Below, piece by piece: positions 1-8,602 of a stretch of 64,000 nt of DNA. The position numbers and the translations under genes were made by a program. Every line of letters starts with the position of its first letter. Within the stretch, counting starts at the first letter, position 1. Below the pieces are notes generated by a model. It was not told the DNA's origin and ran no database searches. It worked only from the letters and a program-made list of their open reading frames with translations. Source of the stretch: Roseateles terrae (GTDB taxonomy: Bacteria > Pseudomonadota > Gammaproteobacteria > Burkholderiales > Burkholderiaceae_C); the NCBI RefSeq assembly GCF_014192155.1, contig NZ_JACHXO010000001.1, positions 186,001 to 250,000 on the forward strand, in the 5' to 3' direction.

Positions 1-495
1 GGCATGGTGTTCCAGAAGCCGACGCCGTTCCCGATGTCCATCTACGACAACATCGCCTTCGGCGTGCGTCTGTTCGAAACCCTCTCCCGCGTGGAGATGG
101 ACGAGCGGGTGGAGTGGGCGCTGAAGAAGGCCGCGCTGTGGAACGAAGTGAAGGACAAGCTGAACCAGAGCGGCTCGGGCCTGTCCGGCGGTCAGCAGCA
201 GCGTCTGTGCATTGCCCGCGGTATCGCGATCAAGCCGGAAGTGCTGCTGCTGGACGAACCCTGCTCGGCGCTGGACCCGATCTCCACGGGCAAGATCGAA
301 GAGCTGATCCACGAGCTCAAGCACGACTACACCGTGGCCATCGTGACCCACAACATGCAGCAGGCGGCCCGCTGCTCGGACTACACCGCCTACATGTACC
401 TGGGCGACCTGATCGAGTTCGGCCCGACCGCCGAGCTGTTCATGAAGCCCAAGCGGAAGGACACTGAGGACTACATCACCGGCCGTTTCGGCTGA
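1..495 (+). CDS. pstB: Phosphate ABC transporter ATP-binding protein PstB (3' part only)
   Basis: This is the ATPase that powers high-affinity phosphate import with the PstA/PstC permease. The reading frame is open from base 1, so the N-terminus and the Walker A loop lie outside the window. Visible are the Q-loop start ([10 protein letters not shown]), the ABC signature [14 protein letters not shown], Walker B with catalytic Glu ([12 protein letters not shown]) and the switch His ([11 protein letters not shown]). The ending ITGRFG is typical of PstB. It is followed 61 bp later by phoU and then phoBR, the usual Pho-regulon order in betaproteobacteria, so PstB, PhoU and PhoR are expected to signal together. 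Family assignment is firm; only the 5' end is missing. Confidence 0.97.
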   Translation, partial: GMVFQKPTPFPMSIYDNIAFGVRLFETLSRVEMDERVEWALKKAALWNEVKDKLNQSGSGLSGGQQQRLCIARGIAIKPEVLLLDEPCSALDPISTGKIEELIHELKHDYTVAIVTHNMQQAARCSDYTAYMYLGDLIEFGPTAELFMKPKRKDTEDYITGRFG

Positions 496-556
496 TCCCC
501 GTCCCCGTGCCCCGGGCGGCGCCCGCTGCCCCGCTCCACAAGAACAGGAGAACTCC

Positions 557-1264
557 ATGACCGACAAGCATCTCTCCACCCAATTCGACGCCGAACTGAG
601 CGGCATCTCCACCCGCGTGCTCGAAATGGGCGGCCTGGTGGAATCGCAGGTGGCGCAGGCCATCGAGGCCCTGGGCACCTTCAGCGGCGAGATCGCCAGC
701 CATGTGCTCAAGCAGGAAGAGCTGGTCAATACGATGGAAGTGGAGATCGACCGTGATCTGTCCACCATCATCGCCCGCCGTCAGCCCACCGCCCGCGACC
801 TGCGCCTGCTGATCGCCGTCTCCAAGACCATCGCCAACCTCGAGCGCGTGGGGGACGAAGCGGCCCGCATCGCTCGCACGGTGCAGCGTCTGATCAACAC
901 CGGTGTGTCCAGCCGCCTGCGTCTGCCGATGGCGGACCTCTCGTATGAAGCCGAACTGGCCACCGCCTCGCTGCGCAAGGCCCTGGATGCCTTTGCCCGC
1001 CTGGATGTGGACCGCGCCCTGGAAGTGCTCAAGCAGGACGACCAGATCGACAAGGAATTCGACGGCCTGATGCGCAAGCTCATCACCTACATGATGGAAG
1101 ACCCGCGCACCATTTCCTCGAGCATCGACCTGGTGTTCGTGGCCAAGGCGATCGAGCGCGTGGGCGACCATGCCAAGAACCTGGCCGAAGTGATCATCTA
1201 TGTGGTCAAGGGCACCGACGTGCGTCACAACACGCCCGACGCCGTTGAAAACATGGTGCGCTGA
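557..1264 (+). CDS. phoU: Phosphate signalling regulator PhoU
   Basis: PhoU is a cytoplasmic, all-helical protein that links the state of the Pst transporter to the PhoR kinase and keeps the Pho regulon off when phosphate is plentiful. The 235-residue length is normal. Two PhoU three-helix repeats are seen (about residues 20-105 and 120-210), each with the metal-binding E/DxxxD-type motif; LERVGDEAARIA lies in the first and IERVGDHAKNLAEV in the second. The start is supported by CAGGAG seven bases upstream of ATG. It lies between pstB and phoB on the same strand. Nothing unusual is seen. Confidence 0.97.
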   Translation: MTDKHLSTQFDAELSGISTRVLEMGGLVESQVAQAIEALGTFSGEIASHVLKQEELVNTMEVEIDRDLSTIIARRQPTARDLRLLIAVSKTIANLERVGDEAARIARTVQRLINTGVSSRLRLPMADLSYEAELATASLRKALDAFARLDVDRALEVLKQDDQIDKEFDGLMRKLITYMMEDPRTISSSIDLVFVAKAIERVGDHAKNLAEVIIYVVKGTDVRHNTPDAVENMVR

Positions 1265-1329
1265 CCCGCGTGGGTGAGCCTGAGAAGTCCTGAGAAGTTG
1301 AGAGAAGTCGAGAAAAAGGGGACCCGCGA

Positions 1330-2031
1330 ATGAGCCGTATCCTGGTCGTTGAAGACGAATCCGCGATTGCCGAACTGATCTCCATCAACCTGCGGCACGC
1401 CGGTTTCGAGGTCACCCTGGCGGCCAATGCCGAGCAGGCACAGCTGGAAGTGGACCGGGTGCTGCCCGATCTGGTGGTGCTGGACTGGATGCTGCCGGGT
1501 CAGTCCGGCCTGGGTCTGGCCCGTGCCTGGCGCGGGGCGACCCGCACCCGGGAGCTGCCGATCATCATGCTGACGGCTCGCGCGGAAGAAGCCGACAAGG
1601 TGTCCGGCCTGGATGCCGGCGCCGACGACTACCTGACCAAGCCGTTCTCCACCAATGAGCTGCTGGCCCGCATCCGTGCGGTGCTGCGCCGCAAGGCGCC
1701 CGAGGCGCTGGATTCGGCGGTGGACGTGGGCGGCCTCGTGCTCGATCCGGGCACCCGCCGCGTCAGCCGGGAGGGCGTCGAGGTCAAGCTGGGCCCGACC
1801 GAATTCCGTCTGCTGCATTTCTTCATGACCCATCCGGAGCGGGTGCACAGCCGCTCGCAGCTGCTGGACCGGGTGTGGGGCGACCATGTGTTCATCGAGG
1901 AGCGCACCGTGGACGTCCATGTGAAGCGTCTGCGTGAAGCCCTGGAGAAGGTCAACTGCCAGCGCATGATCGAAACGGTGCGAGGCGCCGGTTATCGCCT
2001 GACCCAACAAAGCAGCGCGCTGTCCGCTTGA
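1330..2031 (+). CDS. phoB: Phosphate response regulator PhoB
   Basis: This is an OmpR/PhoB-class transcription factor that binds Pho boxes after phosphorylation by PhoR. The receiver domain spans about residues 3-118, with the acidic pair in LVVEDES, phosphoacceptor Asp52 in VVLDWMLPG and the conserved Lys in YLTKPFS. A winged-helix DNA-binding domain follows (about 130-228) with the typical RSQLLDRVWG and RTVDVHVKRLR recognition region. The length of 233 aa fits the family. It is separated by only 10 bp from phoR, so the two are co-transcribed and probably translationally linked. Confidence 0.97.
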   Translation: MSRILVVEDESAIAELISINLRHAGFEVTLAANAEQAQLEVDRVLPDLVVLDWMLPGQSGLGLARAWRGATRTRELPIIMLTARAEEADKVSGLDAGADDYLTKPFSTNELLARIRAVLRRKAPEALDSAVDVGGLVLDPGTRRVSREGVEVKLGPTEFRLLHFFMTHPERVHSRSQLLDRVWGDHVFIEERTVDVHVKRLREALEKVNCQRMIETVRGAGYRLTQQSSALSA

Positions 2032-2041
2032 GCCGCGCCCG

Positions 2042-3430
2042 ATGAGCTGGTTGTTGTCGCGGGTGCTGATGCTGGTGCTGGGCACCGGCATCGGCGGGTG
2101 GATCGGCTGGTGGCTGGGGCACTGGATGCTGGCGCCGCAACTGGCGGCGGGTCTGGGGGCCGGCGTCGCCGTGACGTTGATGGGCCTGTGGGACGCGGCA
2201 CGCGCCCACCGGCTGGTGAACTGGCTGCGCGGGGATCAGACCGAGGACGCGCCGCGGCTGGGCGGCATCTGGGGTGAGATTGCCTACCGGATGGAGCGCG
2301 GGCTGCGTGACCGGGAACGCCGGTACGAGCGTGAGCGGCAGCAGCTGGAGCAGTTCCTGCAGGCGATGGAAGCGTCGCCCAATGGCGTGATCCTGCTGGA
2401 CGATCAGGATCAGATCCAGTGGTGCAACACTCTGGCGGCCGATCATTTCCAGCTGGACCCGCAGCGCGACAAACTGCAGCGCATCACCAACCTGGTCCGT
2501 TATCCGGCGTTTGTCTCGTATCTGCAGTCCCGGCAGTACAACCATCCGCTGGCCTTGCAGAACTCGCGGGGCAGGGCCCATCTGCAGGTCCTGATGCGGG
2601 ACTACGGCGTGGGCGGCGAATGCCGGCGACTGATCCTGTCCCTGGATGTGACCGACCGGGAGCGCAATGAATCAATGCGGCGGGACTTCGTGGCCAATGT
2701 GTCCCATGAGATCCGCACGCCACTGACGGTGCTGGCGGGCTTCATCGAGACGATGGCCAGCCTCAATCTCACCGAGGCCGAGCGCAAGCGGGTGCTGCAC
2801 CTGATGCAGCAGCAGACGCAGCGCATGCAGACGCTGGTGGGGGATCTGCTCACGCTGGCGCAGCTGGAAGGCAGCCCGCGTCCGGCGCCGGATCACTGGA
2901 TCGCCCTCGATCCCTTGCTGGCGCGGGTGTCGGCGGATGCGCATGCCTTGTCGGCCGGCCGGCATGAGCTGGTCTGCGACCGGCTGACCCAGGTGGAAGT
3001 GGCCGGCGTCGAAACCGAGCTGCTGAGTGCCATTGCCAACCTGGTGAGCAATGCGGTGCGCTACACGCCGGAAGGCGGGCGCATCGAGGTGCACTGGCGC
3101 TGGCTGGGCGAGAAGGGCGGCGAAGTGGCGGTGGTGGACAACGGGCCCGGCATTGCGCGGGAACACCTGCCGCGCCTGACCGAGCGCTTCTACCGGGTGG
3201 ACGGCAGCCGCTCACGCGATACCGGCGGTACCGGGCTGGGGCTGTCCATCGTCAAGCATGTGATCCAGCGGCATGGCGGCGAGCTGCGCGTGGACAGCGA
3301 ACCGGGCAAGGGCTCGACCTTCCGCCTGCTGTTCCCCGCGACCCGTCTGCGGCATGTGGACGCGCCCGCGATGGGGGACGAATCGGCCCCGGCGATGCTG
3401 GCGGCGAGAGAGGACGACGAGGCGGCGTGA
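2042..3430 (+). CDS. phoR: Phosphate regulon sensor histidine kinase PhoR
   Basis: This inner-membrane kinase phosphorylates PhoB when phosphate is scarce. Two hydrophobic N-terminal segments (about residues 1-60) form the membrane anchor with almost no periplasmic loop, as usual for PhoR, which senses through Pst/PhoU. A PAS domain follows (about 95-200; ASPNGVILLDDQDQIQWCN), then the HisKA dimerisation domain with His222 in ANVSHEIRTPL, and the HATPase domain with N box (IANLVSNAVRYTPEGG), G1 (VVDNGPGI) and G2 (GGTGLGLSIVKH). The length of 462 aa is slightly above the E. coli protein. Directly follows phoB. Confidence 0.96.
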   Translation: MSWLLSRVLMLVLGTGIGGWIGWWLGHWMLAPQLAAGLGAGVAVTLMGLWDAARAHRLVNWLRGDQTEDAPRLGGIWGEIAYRMERGLRDRERRYERERQQLEQFLQAMEASPNGVILLDDQDQIQWCNTLAADHFQLDPQRDKLQRITNLVRYPAFVSYLQSRQYNHPLALQNSRGRAHLQVLMRDYGVGGECRRLILSLDVTDRERNESMRRDFVANVSHEIRTPLTVLAGFIETMASLNLTEAERKRVLHLMQQQTQRMQTLVGDLLTLAQLEGSPRPAPDHWIALDPLLARVSADAHALSAGRHELVCDRLTQVEVAGVETELLSAIANLVSNAVRYTPEGGRIEVHWRWLGEKGGEVAVVDNGPGIAREHLPRLTERFYRVDGSRSRDTGGTGLGLSIVKHVIQRHGGELRVDSEPGKGSTFRLLFPATRLRHVDAPAMGDESAPAMLAAREDDEAA

Positions 3431-3575
3431 CCGCGCCAGGGAGGGAGCGCGCCAGCGGGACGGCGACGTCCTGCGGTGACGGGCGCTGCTGTCCTTCAGC
3501 GCCGTCGCTTCGCCAGTTCTTTTCGCAACGGCCTTTGGTGCTGTCCGGTAGCCGCGATGGGGCAACCGCCCCGCG

Positions 3576-4019
3576 TCAGGGATGCTGCGGCGGACGAGGT
3601 TCGGGACAGCGGGCGTCCGACTGCTCGACCAGCATCGTCGCAACCTCTTCCCCGGAGGTGACGATCCGCAGGCAGCGCTTCGCTTTGCGGTAGTGGAAGA
3701 TGCAGAGCGCGCGGTCCATGGCGCAGCTGTCCACCTCACCGATGCCGGCGCGCAGGAGGGCGGATTCAACTCCTATCGGCTCGCCATCCCCTTGGACGGC
3801 GTGCGTCTTGACCGGCCGCCAGCCGTCCTTCAACAGCTGTTTGCGCGCTTGTAAAAAGTTTGCGCCTTGCTGCACCGGCGCGGCCTCGGCATTCGCTCTC
3901 TGCGGCGCCGCCATCGGCTTTGTCATCAGCGCCGTCATCAGTGCCGCCAACAGCGATGGCACAAGCGATGACAACCGCGGAACGAGTGCACGGCGCCAGC
4001 CCTGAATGAAGTGGGGCAT
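3576..4019 (-). CDS. Hypothetical exported protein
   Basis: The function is not recognised. The 147-residue product begins MPHFIQGWRRALVP and has a hydrophobic stretch ending near an Ala-rich site (about residues 10-35), consistent with a Sec signal peptide. The mature part carries three cysteines, in SCAMDRALCIFHY and DARCPEP, which suggests a disulfide. The start was chosen because AGGAG stands seven bases upstream of this ATG; a longer frame extends upstream without a ribosome-binding site. It ends 145 bp from phoR, on the opposite strand, and lies 37 bp downstream of the glycosyltransferase gene, so the two are probably one transcript. It may assist the glycosyltransferase, but that is only context. 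Confidence 0.6.
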   Translation of the reverse strand: MPHFIQGWRRALVPRLSSLVPSLLAALMTALMTKPMAAPQRANAEAAPVQQGANFLQARKQLLKDGWRPVKTHAVQGDGEPIGVESALLRAGIGEVDSCAMDRALCIFHYRKAKRCLRIVTSGEEVATMLVEQSDARCPEPRPPQHP

Positions 4020-4056
4020 CCGCGTCTCCTGCATCAAGGTTCCGGCGCCTCGAATC

Positions 4057-5706
4057 TCACGGCTGCCGCTGCAGCACGATGAAGCTGCCGGTCCGATCCG
4101 TCGGGCGGCGCACGATGGCTTCCACTCGCCAGCCGGGCGGTGCCACCGGCGCCCCGTCGCCCTGTGCAATCAGGCCGGCGTGGCACTGGGAGGCTTCCAG
4201 CGTCCGGGTCGCATCGACCTTCCACTTGCCCTGGAACTCCAGTGCGGCCAGCACATGCAGCGGTACGCCGGGGGCGGCAATGCAGTCGACCTGCGTGGGC
4301 AGATGGGCGCCCACACGATCCACCAGCGGCGAGTTGCTGCGGGCGTAGTTCAGCGGGTGCAGGCCCAGCGTCATCGCCAGCAGCCAGCTCAGGGCGACGC
4401 CACCGGCGGGCAGCGCCAGACTCTTCCAGATCGCATGGCGATGCCGCGCCGTGCGCCAGCGGACCAGCCAGATCCAGGCCAGCGTGCCCAGGATGGCGCT
4501 CACGAAGGTCAGCCATCCGAACTCCGGCTGGTAACCCTGGGCCAGTCGCCGCACATTGGCGAGGAACTTGGCGGGCCAGCCCAGTTGCAGCGCGCTGTAG
4601 TAGAGCCACAGGAAGATGGCGCCGGCGCTGAAGAAGAACACCGAGAACCAGTCGAGCAGGGCGCTGGCGCTGCGCTGGAAGGTGGGCAGGGCGAAGCTGG
4701 CCAGCACCGCGAGCGGCGGCAGCGCCAGCAGCAAGGCGCGATCGTCCGCATCCATCATCAGGCTGCAAACCAGCGGGATGGCGCCGGTCAGGATGGGCAC
4801 CGACACATGGCGGCGCTGCAGGTGGCCGCGCCAGCGCCAGAGGGACCACAAGGCCAGCGGCCATGCCGGCCAGCAGAACCAGCCCACCAGACGCAGCCAC
4901 GCCCACAGGCTGCGGGCATTGGCATCGATGCGCCAGGCCCAGCCATGCATCGGCCAGGCGACGACAGCGGCCAGCAGCACCGCGCCCAGCAGCCAGGGCA
5001 CCAGTTTGCGGGCTTCTTCGTAAATGGAGCGGTGGCTCAGCCACAGGGCGCCCACCGACAAGGCCACGGCCACCGCTGGCGCGCCACTGGTGGCCAGCAC
5101 TGACAGCGACAGCAGCAGCGCCAGTCGCGCCTTCCAGCGCCGGAACGGTGCGGCCGCCAGGGCATACATCAGTAGCGAGATGCCCACCAGTTGCAGAATC
5201 TCAGGCGTGGTCTCGTGGCCCAGTCGCAGCAGGCCGATGCTGGCAATCAGGGCCAGCAGGCTGCCGTCCGCCATGGCGCGGGCGTAGTCGACTGCATGGG
5301 CTTCGCCGCCAAAGGCGAAGGCCACCGGCTGGGCCGCTTCGGTCCGCGCCAGGTGCAGACAGGTGTACCAGACCAGTGCCAGCACCGCAGCCAGCAGCAG
5401 CCCGAAGGGGATGCGGGCGGCCGTGGAGGGTTCCAGGAACGGCATCAGCTTGATGAAAGCGGCGCCGATCCAGTAGGGCAGCAGGCCGCCTTCGGCCGGG
5501 ATGCCGGCAATGGCCGGTTGCGCCCAGGAGGCATGGCCCTGGGCAATGCTGGCCATGAATCCGAACGCCGACAGATCGGCATTGCGCCAGGGATCGCGGC
5601 CAAACAGGCCGGGCAGCACATACGCGGCACACAGCAGCAACAGGGGCCAGCGCGGGATGGGATGGGCGCTTCGCTCGGCCACAACGGCCGGGGTGGGCAG
5701 ATTCAT
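4057..5706 (-). CDS. ArnT/GT39-like membrane glycosyltransferase
   Basis: The protein is a polytopic inner-membrane protein of 549 aa with roughly 11-12 hydrophobic segments. It starts with the layout of the GT39/ArnT/PMT superfamily: a first TM helix followed by a periplasmic loop with an acidic site (LFGRDPWRNADLSAFGFM), then GGLLPYWIGAAFIKL. Such enzymes transfer a sugar from a polyprenyl-phosphate donor to lipid A, glycans or proteins on the periplasmic side. The C-terminal 100 residues form a soluble tail. The acceptor cannot be told from sequence, so ArnT itself should not be assumed. Start ATG has no strong Shine-Dalgarno sequence. It is followed by a small exported protein gene. Confidence 0.75.
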   Translation of the reverse strand: MNLPTPAVVAERSAHPIPRWPLLLLCAAYVLPGLFGRDPWRNADLSAFGFMASIAQGHASWAQPAIAGIPAEGGLLPYWIGAAFIKLMPFLEPSTAARIPFGLLLAAVLALVWYTCLHLARTEAAQPVAFAFGGEAHAVDYARAMADGSLLALIASIGLLRLGHETTPEILQLVGISLLMYALAAAPFRRWKARLALLLSLSVLATSGAPAVAVALSVGALWLSHRSIYEEARKLVPWLLGAVLLAAVVAWPMHGWAWRIDANARSLWAWLRLVGWFCWPAWPLALWSLWRWRGHLQRRHVSVPILTGAIPLVCSLMMDADDRALLLALPPLAVLASFALPTFQRSASALLDWFSVFFFSAGAIFLWLYYSALQLGWPAKFLANVRRLAQGYQPEFGWLTFVSAILGTLAWIWLVRWRTARHRHAIWKSLALPAGGVALSWLLAMTLGLHPLNYARSNSPLVDRVGAHLPTQVDCIAAPGVPLHVLAALEFQGKWKVDATRTLEASQCHAGLIAQGDGAPVAPPGWRVEAIVRRPTDRTGSFIVLQRQP

Positions 5707-5786
5707 GCGCGTCTGTCTCGTTGTCGTTATCGGGGACGGTGGCGATCATGCCGCAGATGCAGCGGGGGCGTGATCAACTTTGCATG

Positions 5787-5816
5787 AAAAAAGGCAGCCG
5801 TGGAGGCTGCCTTTTT
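5787..5816. terminator. Bidirectional Rho-independent terminator
   Basis: A-run, then GGCAGCC / GGCTGCC stem with a 5-base loop (GTGGA), then a T-run: the hairpin carries A6 on one side and T5 on the other, so it can act on either strand. It sits between the glycosyltransferase start and the end of rpmE, both on the minus strand, and most likely ends the rpmE transcript. Confidence 0.85.
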
Positions 5817-5892
5817 GACCAGGCTGCCCAGAAGGCCGCCATGGTGAGCCAGACAACCTGAGGGCTGCCGGCATCGCGCAGATGCGCTTGAA

Positions 5893-6159
5893 TTACTTCT
5901 TGGTCGGGGTGAGCTTCGCAAACTTGTTGCGGAACTTCTCGACGCGGCCGCCCAGGCTGTCCACGCTCTTTTGGGTGCCGGTGTAGAACGGGTGCGATTC
6001 GCTGGAGGTTTCCAGCTTGACCAGCGGCAGTTCGCGGCCATCGTCCAGCTTGATGGTGTCCTTGGTCACCACGGTCGAACGGGTGATGAACTGGAAACCG
6101 TTGGACAGGTCCACGAAAGCGACGTCGCGGTAGTTGGGGTGAATGCCTTCTTTAGCCAT
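5893..6159 (-). CDS. rpmE2: 50S ribosomal protein L31 type B
   Basis: Large-subunit ribosomal protein bL31 of 88 aa, starting [19 protein letters not shown]. It lacks the CxxC zinc pair of classical L31 and has the extra loop (about residues 40-65) of the type B, zinc-independent form. Type B copies replace the zinc form during zinc limitation in many bacteria; here no second copy is visible in the window. The start is supported by GAGG about nine bases upstream; the frame is open further upstream but that part is not protein-like. Lies downstream of rho on the same strand, a common Burkholderiales order. Confidence 0.96.
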   Translation of the reverse strand: MAKEGIHPNYRDVAFVDLSNGFQFITRSTVVTKDTIKLDDGRELPLVKLETSSESHPFYTGTQKSVDSLGGRVEKFRNKFAKLTPTKK

Positions 6160-6305
6160 TTTGGAAACCTCGCTGTGATGCCGCCAGCCACATCGCACCG
6201 TGCGATGCACTTGTCGACAGCGGAAAAACGGCGAGTATAGCGGAAAAGAGGGGTGGGCCTCAATCACGCACTGCGGCGCTCACCAGGAATGGGCGGCGCC
6301 AATGA

Positions 6306-6332
6306 GAAAGCCGCCCGGAAGGGGCGGCTTTC
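6306..6332 (-). terminator. Terminator hairpin after rho
   Basis: Perfect 11-bp stem GAAAGCCGCCC / GGGCGGCTTTC with a 5-base loop, 74 bp past the rho stop codon. The T tract on the minus strand is short (three), so termination may be partial and may allow some read-through into rpmE. Confidence 0.65.
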
Positions 6333-6405
6333 GTGAAGTCCTGACGCCAGGCGGATGCGGGAATCGCCGCCGTCCGGGTCTGCGACCTGCGGTGCAGCTG
6401 ACGAA

Positions 6406-7668
6406 TCAGCCGCCGCGGCGCATCATGTCGAAGAAATCATGGTTGTTCTTCGACGACTTCATCTTGTCGAGGATGAACTCCATCGCCTCGATCTCGTCCA
6501 TCGGATAGAGCAGCTTGCGCAGAATCCAGGCCTTTTGCAGGATTTCCGGCTTGAGCAGCAGCTCTTCACGACGGGTGCCCGACTTGTTCAACAGGATGGA
6601 CGGGTAGACCCGCTTTTCGGCCATGCGGCGATCCAGGTGGATTTCGCAGTTGCCGGTGCCCTTGAACTCTTCGTAGATCACTTCGTCCATCTTGGAGCCG
6701 GTGTCCACCAGGGCGGTGCCGATGATCGTCAGCGAGCCGCCTTCTTCGATGTTGCGGGCCGCGCCGAAGAAGCGCTTGGGGCGCTGCAGGGCGTTGGCGT
6801 CCACACCACCGGTCAGCACCTTGCCGGAGCTGGGCAGCACGTTGTTATAGGCGCGGGCGAGGCGGGTGATCGAGTCCAGCAGGATGATCACGTCCTTGCG
6901 GAGTTCAACCAGGCGCTTGGCCCGTTCGATCACCATCTCGGCCACCTGCACGTGGCGGGCGGCCGGCTCGTCGAAGGTTGAGCTGATCACTTCGCCGCGC
7001 ACCGTGCGCTGCATTTCGGTCACTTCTTCGGGGCGTTCGTCCACCAGCAGCACCATCAGGTGAGCGTCGGGATAGTTGGCCGCGATCGAGTGCGCCAGGT
7101 GCTGCATCATCATCGTCTTCCCGCTCTTGGGCGGGGCGACGAGCAATGCGCGCTGGCCTTTGCCCAGCGGGGCGATCAGGTCGATGATGCGGCTGGTGAT
7201 GTTGTCATCGCCGCGAATGTCACGTTCCAGCTTGAACTGCTCTTTGGGGAAGAGCGGTGTCAAGTTCTCGAACATGATCTTGTGCTTGGACTCTTCGGGC
7301 GTCAGGCCGTTGACGCGGTCCACCTTCACAAGCGCGAAGTAACGCTCGCCGTCCTTCGGCACGCGCACTTCGCCTTCGATCATGTCGCCGGTGTGCAGAT
7401 TGAACCGGCGGATCTGGCTGGGCGACAGATAGATGTCGTCCGTCGAGGCCATGTAACTGGTCTCGGGGGAGCGCAGGAAGCCGAAGCCGTCCGGCAAGAC
7501 CTCCAGCACGCCGTCGCCGAAGACTTGCTCGCCGGCTTTGGCGCGTTTTTTCATGATCGCAAACATCAGCTCCTGCTTGCGCATGCGAGCGACGTTGTCG
7601 ATCTCCAGTTCTTCGCCCATTTTGATCAGGGCGGAGACGTGAAGCGCCTTCAGTTCAGAAAGATGCAT
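6406..7668 (-). CDS. rho: Transcription termination factor Rho
   Basis: Hexameric RNA-dependent ATPase that ends untranslated transcripts. The 420-residue product starts [15 protein letters not shown] and matches the normal length. Order of domains: N-terminal helical domain (1-45), cold-shock RNA-binding domain (about 50-120; [12 protein letters not shown]), then the RecA-like ATPase with P-loop APPKSGKT (about 178-185), Walker B ([17 protein letters not shown]) and the Q/R loops ([20 protein letters not shown]). The start was placed at MHLSEL from family alignment; an upstream in-frame extension of 16 residues is not part of Rho. No strong Shine-Dalgarno is present. Sits between trxA and rpmE on the same strand. 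Confidence 0.97.
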   Translation of the reverse strand: MHLSELKALHVSALIKMGEELEIDNVARMRKQELMFAIMKKRAKAGEQVFGDGVLEVLPDGFGFLRSPETSYMASTDDIYLSPSQIRRFNLHTGDMIEGEVRVPKDGERYFALVKVDRVNGLTPEESKHKIMFENLTPLFPKEQFKLERDIRGDDNITSRIIDLIAPLGKGQRALLVAPPKSGKTMMMQHLAHSIAANYPDAHLMVLLVDERPEEVTEMQRTVRGEVISSTFDEPAARHVQVAEMVIERAKRLVELRKDVIILLDSITRLARAYNNVLPSSGKVLTGGVDANALQRPKRFFGAARNIEEGGSLTIIGTALVDTGSKMDEVIYEEFKGTGNCEIHLDRRMAEKRVYPSILLNKSGTRREELLLKPEILQKAWILRKLLYPMDEIEAMEFILDKMKSSKNNHDFFDMMRRGG

Positions 7669-8042
7669 AGGGTGACCCGGTCTGTCGTCCAGAACCTGCC
7701 AAGGCCAGGGACACAAACAACGGCGAGTCCAGGCGCCCCGCGGCCCTCCATGGCGTCCATTGCCATGCCGGACCCGGCGATCGCAAGGGATGAAACCTTG
7801 ACGGTCGCCGGTCTGGTGACTTCATGCGCTGAAGCAGGGCAGGGCCGGAAGGTCTGCGCGCTTCAACGGGAAGCTGAGGGACATGCGGGAGCTTGGGCGC
7901 CGAGTCCACGCGCTCATCCGGAGTGCTTGCCAAACGGTGCGGTGAAGCTGTGCGGTGAAGCACATTCGTCTGACGCTCAACCCGGGGCGGGCGTGGTGGC
8001 AACAGGTCCGCAGGGGCGCTCGGCCCACTGCGGATGGGGAGA
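7669..8042 (-). other. Non-coding rho leader / trxA-rho spacer
   Basis: 374 bp between trxA and rho on the same strand with no protein-like frame. It likely holds the rho promoter and leader. Rho is autoregulated by attenuation in its leader in several bacteria, but no specific element could be identified here. Confidence 0.4.
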
Positions 8043-8369
8043 TTATAGGTGGGCGTCCAGGAAGGACGTCAACTGCGCCTTGTTCAGGGCACCGACCTTG
8101 GAGGCGACCAGCTGGCCGCCCTTGAACAGCATCAGGGTCGGAATGCTGCGGATGCCGTACTTGGCGGCGACTTCGCGGTTGTCGTCCACATTCAGCTTGG
8201 TGATGCTGACGCGGTCTGCGGAGGACTGGGCCACTTCTTCCAGAATCGGCGCAATCATCTTGCAGGGGCCGCACCATTCGGCCCAGAAATCGACCAGCAC
8301 CGGCTTGTCGGCTTGGATGACGTCGCTGTCGAAGGACGCGTCGGAAATGTGTTTGATCTGTTCGCTCAT
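8043..8369 (-). CDS. trxA: Thioredoxin
   Basis: Cytoplasmic dithiol-disulfide oxidoreductase of 108 aa that recycles ribonucleotide reductase and other targets. The active site [11 protein letters not shown] (Cys33, Cys36) and the cis-proline loop [13 protein letters not shown] are intact. It starts [10 protein letters not shown], with AAGGA upstream. Divergent from the addB-like gene; the 233 bp between them contains five 14-bp tandem repeats. The trxA-rho-rpmE order is typical of Burkholderiales. Confidence 0.97.
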   Translation of the reverse strand: MSEQIKHISDASFDSDVIQADKPVLVDFWAEWCGPCKMIAPILEEVAQSSADRVSITKLNVDDNREVAAKYGIRSIPTLMLFKGGQLVASKVGALNKAQLTSFLDAHL

Positions 8370-8531
8370 GAAGGAGTCCTTGCTGAAACCCGTTGGCTGG
8401 CCCGAGGCGGGGATCCAGGCACAATGATTCTTACACAAAGCCCTGAGCCCGCTTGTCGAGTGGGTACTCGACCTACATAGGGGTGATCGGGCCCAACACA
8501 AGATGGCCATTCCGGCCGGCACCTGCTCAGT

Positions 8532-8601
8532 TGTTTCTGATCACCTGTTTCTGATCACCTGTTTCTGCTTACCTGTTTCAGTTCACCTGTTTCTGCTCAC
8601 C
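8532..8601 (+). repeat. Five tandem 14-bp repeats before addB
   Basis: Five head-to-tail copies of a 14-bp unit with consensus TGTTTCTGNTCACC occupy 8532-8545, 8546-8559, 8560-8573, 8574-8587 and 8588-8601. Copies 1 and 2 are identical; the others differ at two to four positions. They end one base before the likely GTG start of the addB-like gene. Because 14 is not a multiple of 3, copy-number change would shift any reading frame through the repeat. They could be a slippage tract or regulator sites. Confidence 0.85.
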
Positions 8602-8602
8602 A

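Noticed and set aside
3482-3503. Hairpin GGCGCTG / CAGCGCC past phoR
   Set aside because: No T tract follows and such stems are frequent in GC-rich DNA; not called a terminator.
8532-8601. CRISPR array
   Set aside because: The 14-bp units are contiguous with no spacers and no cas genes are near.
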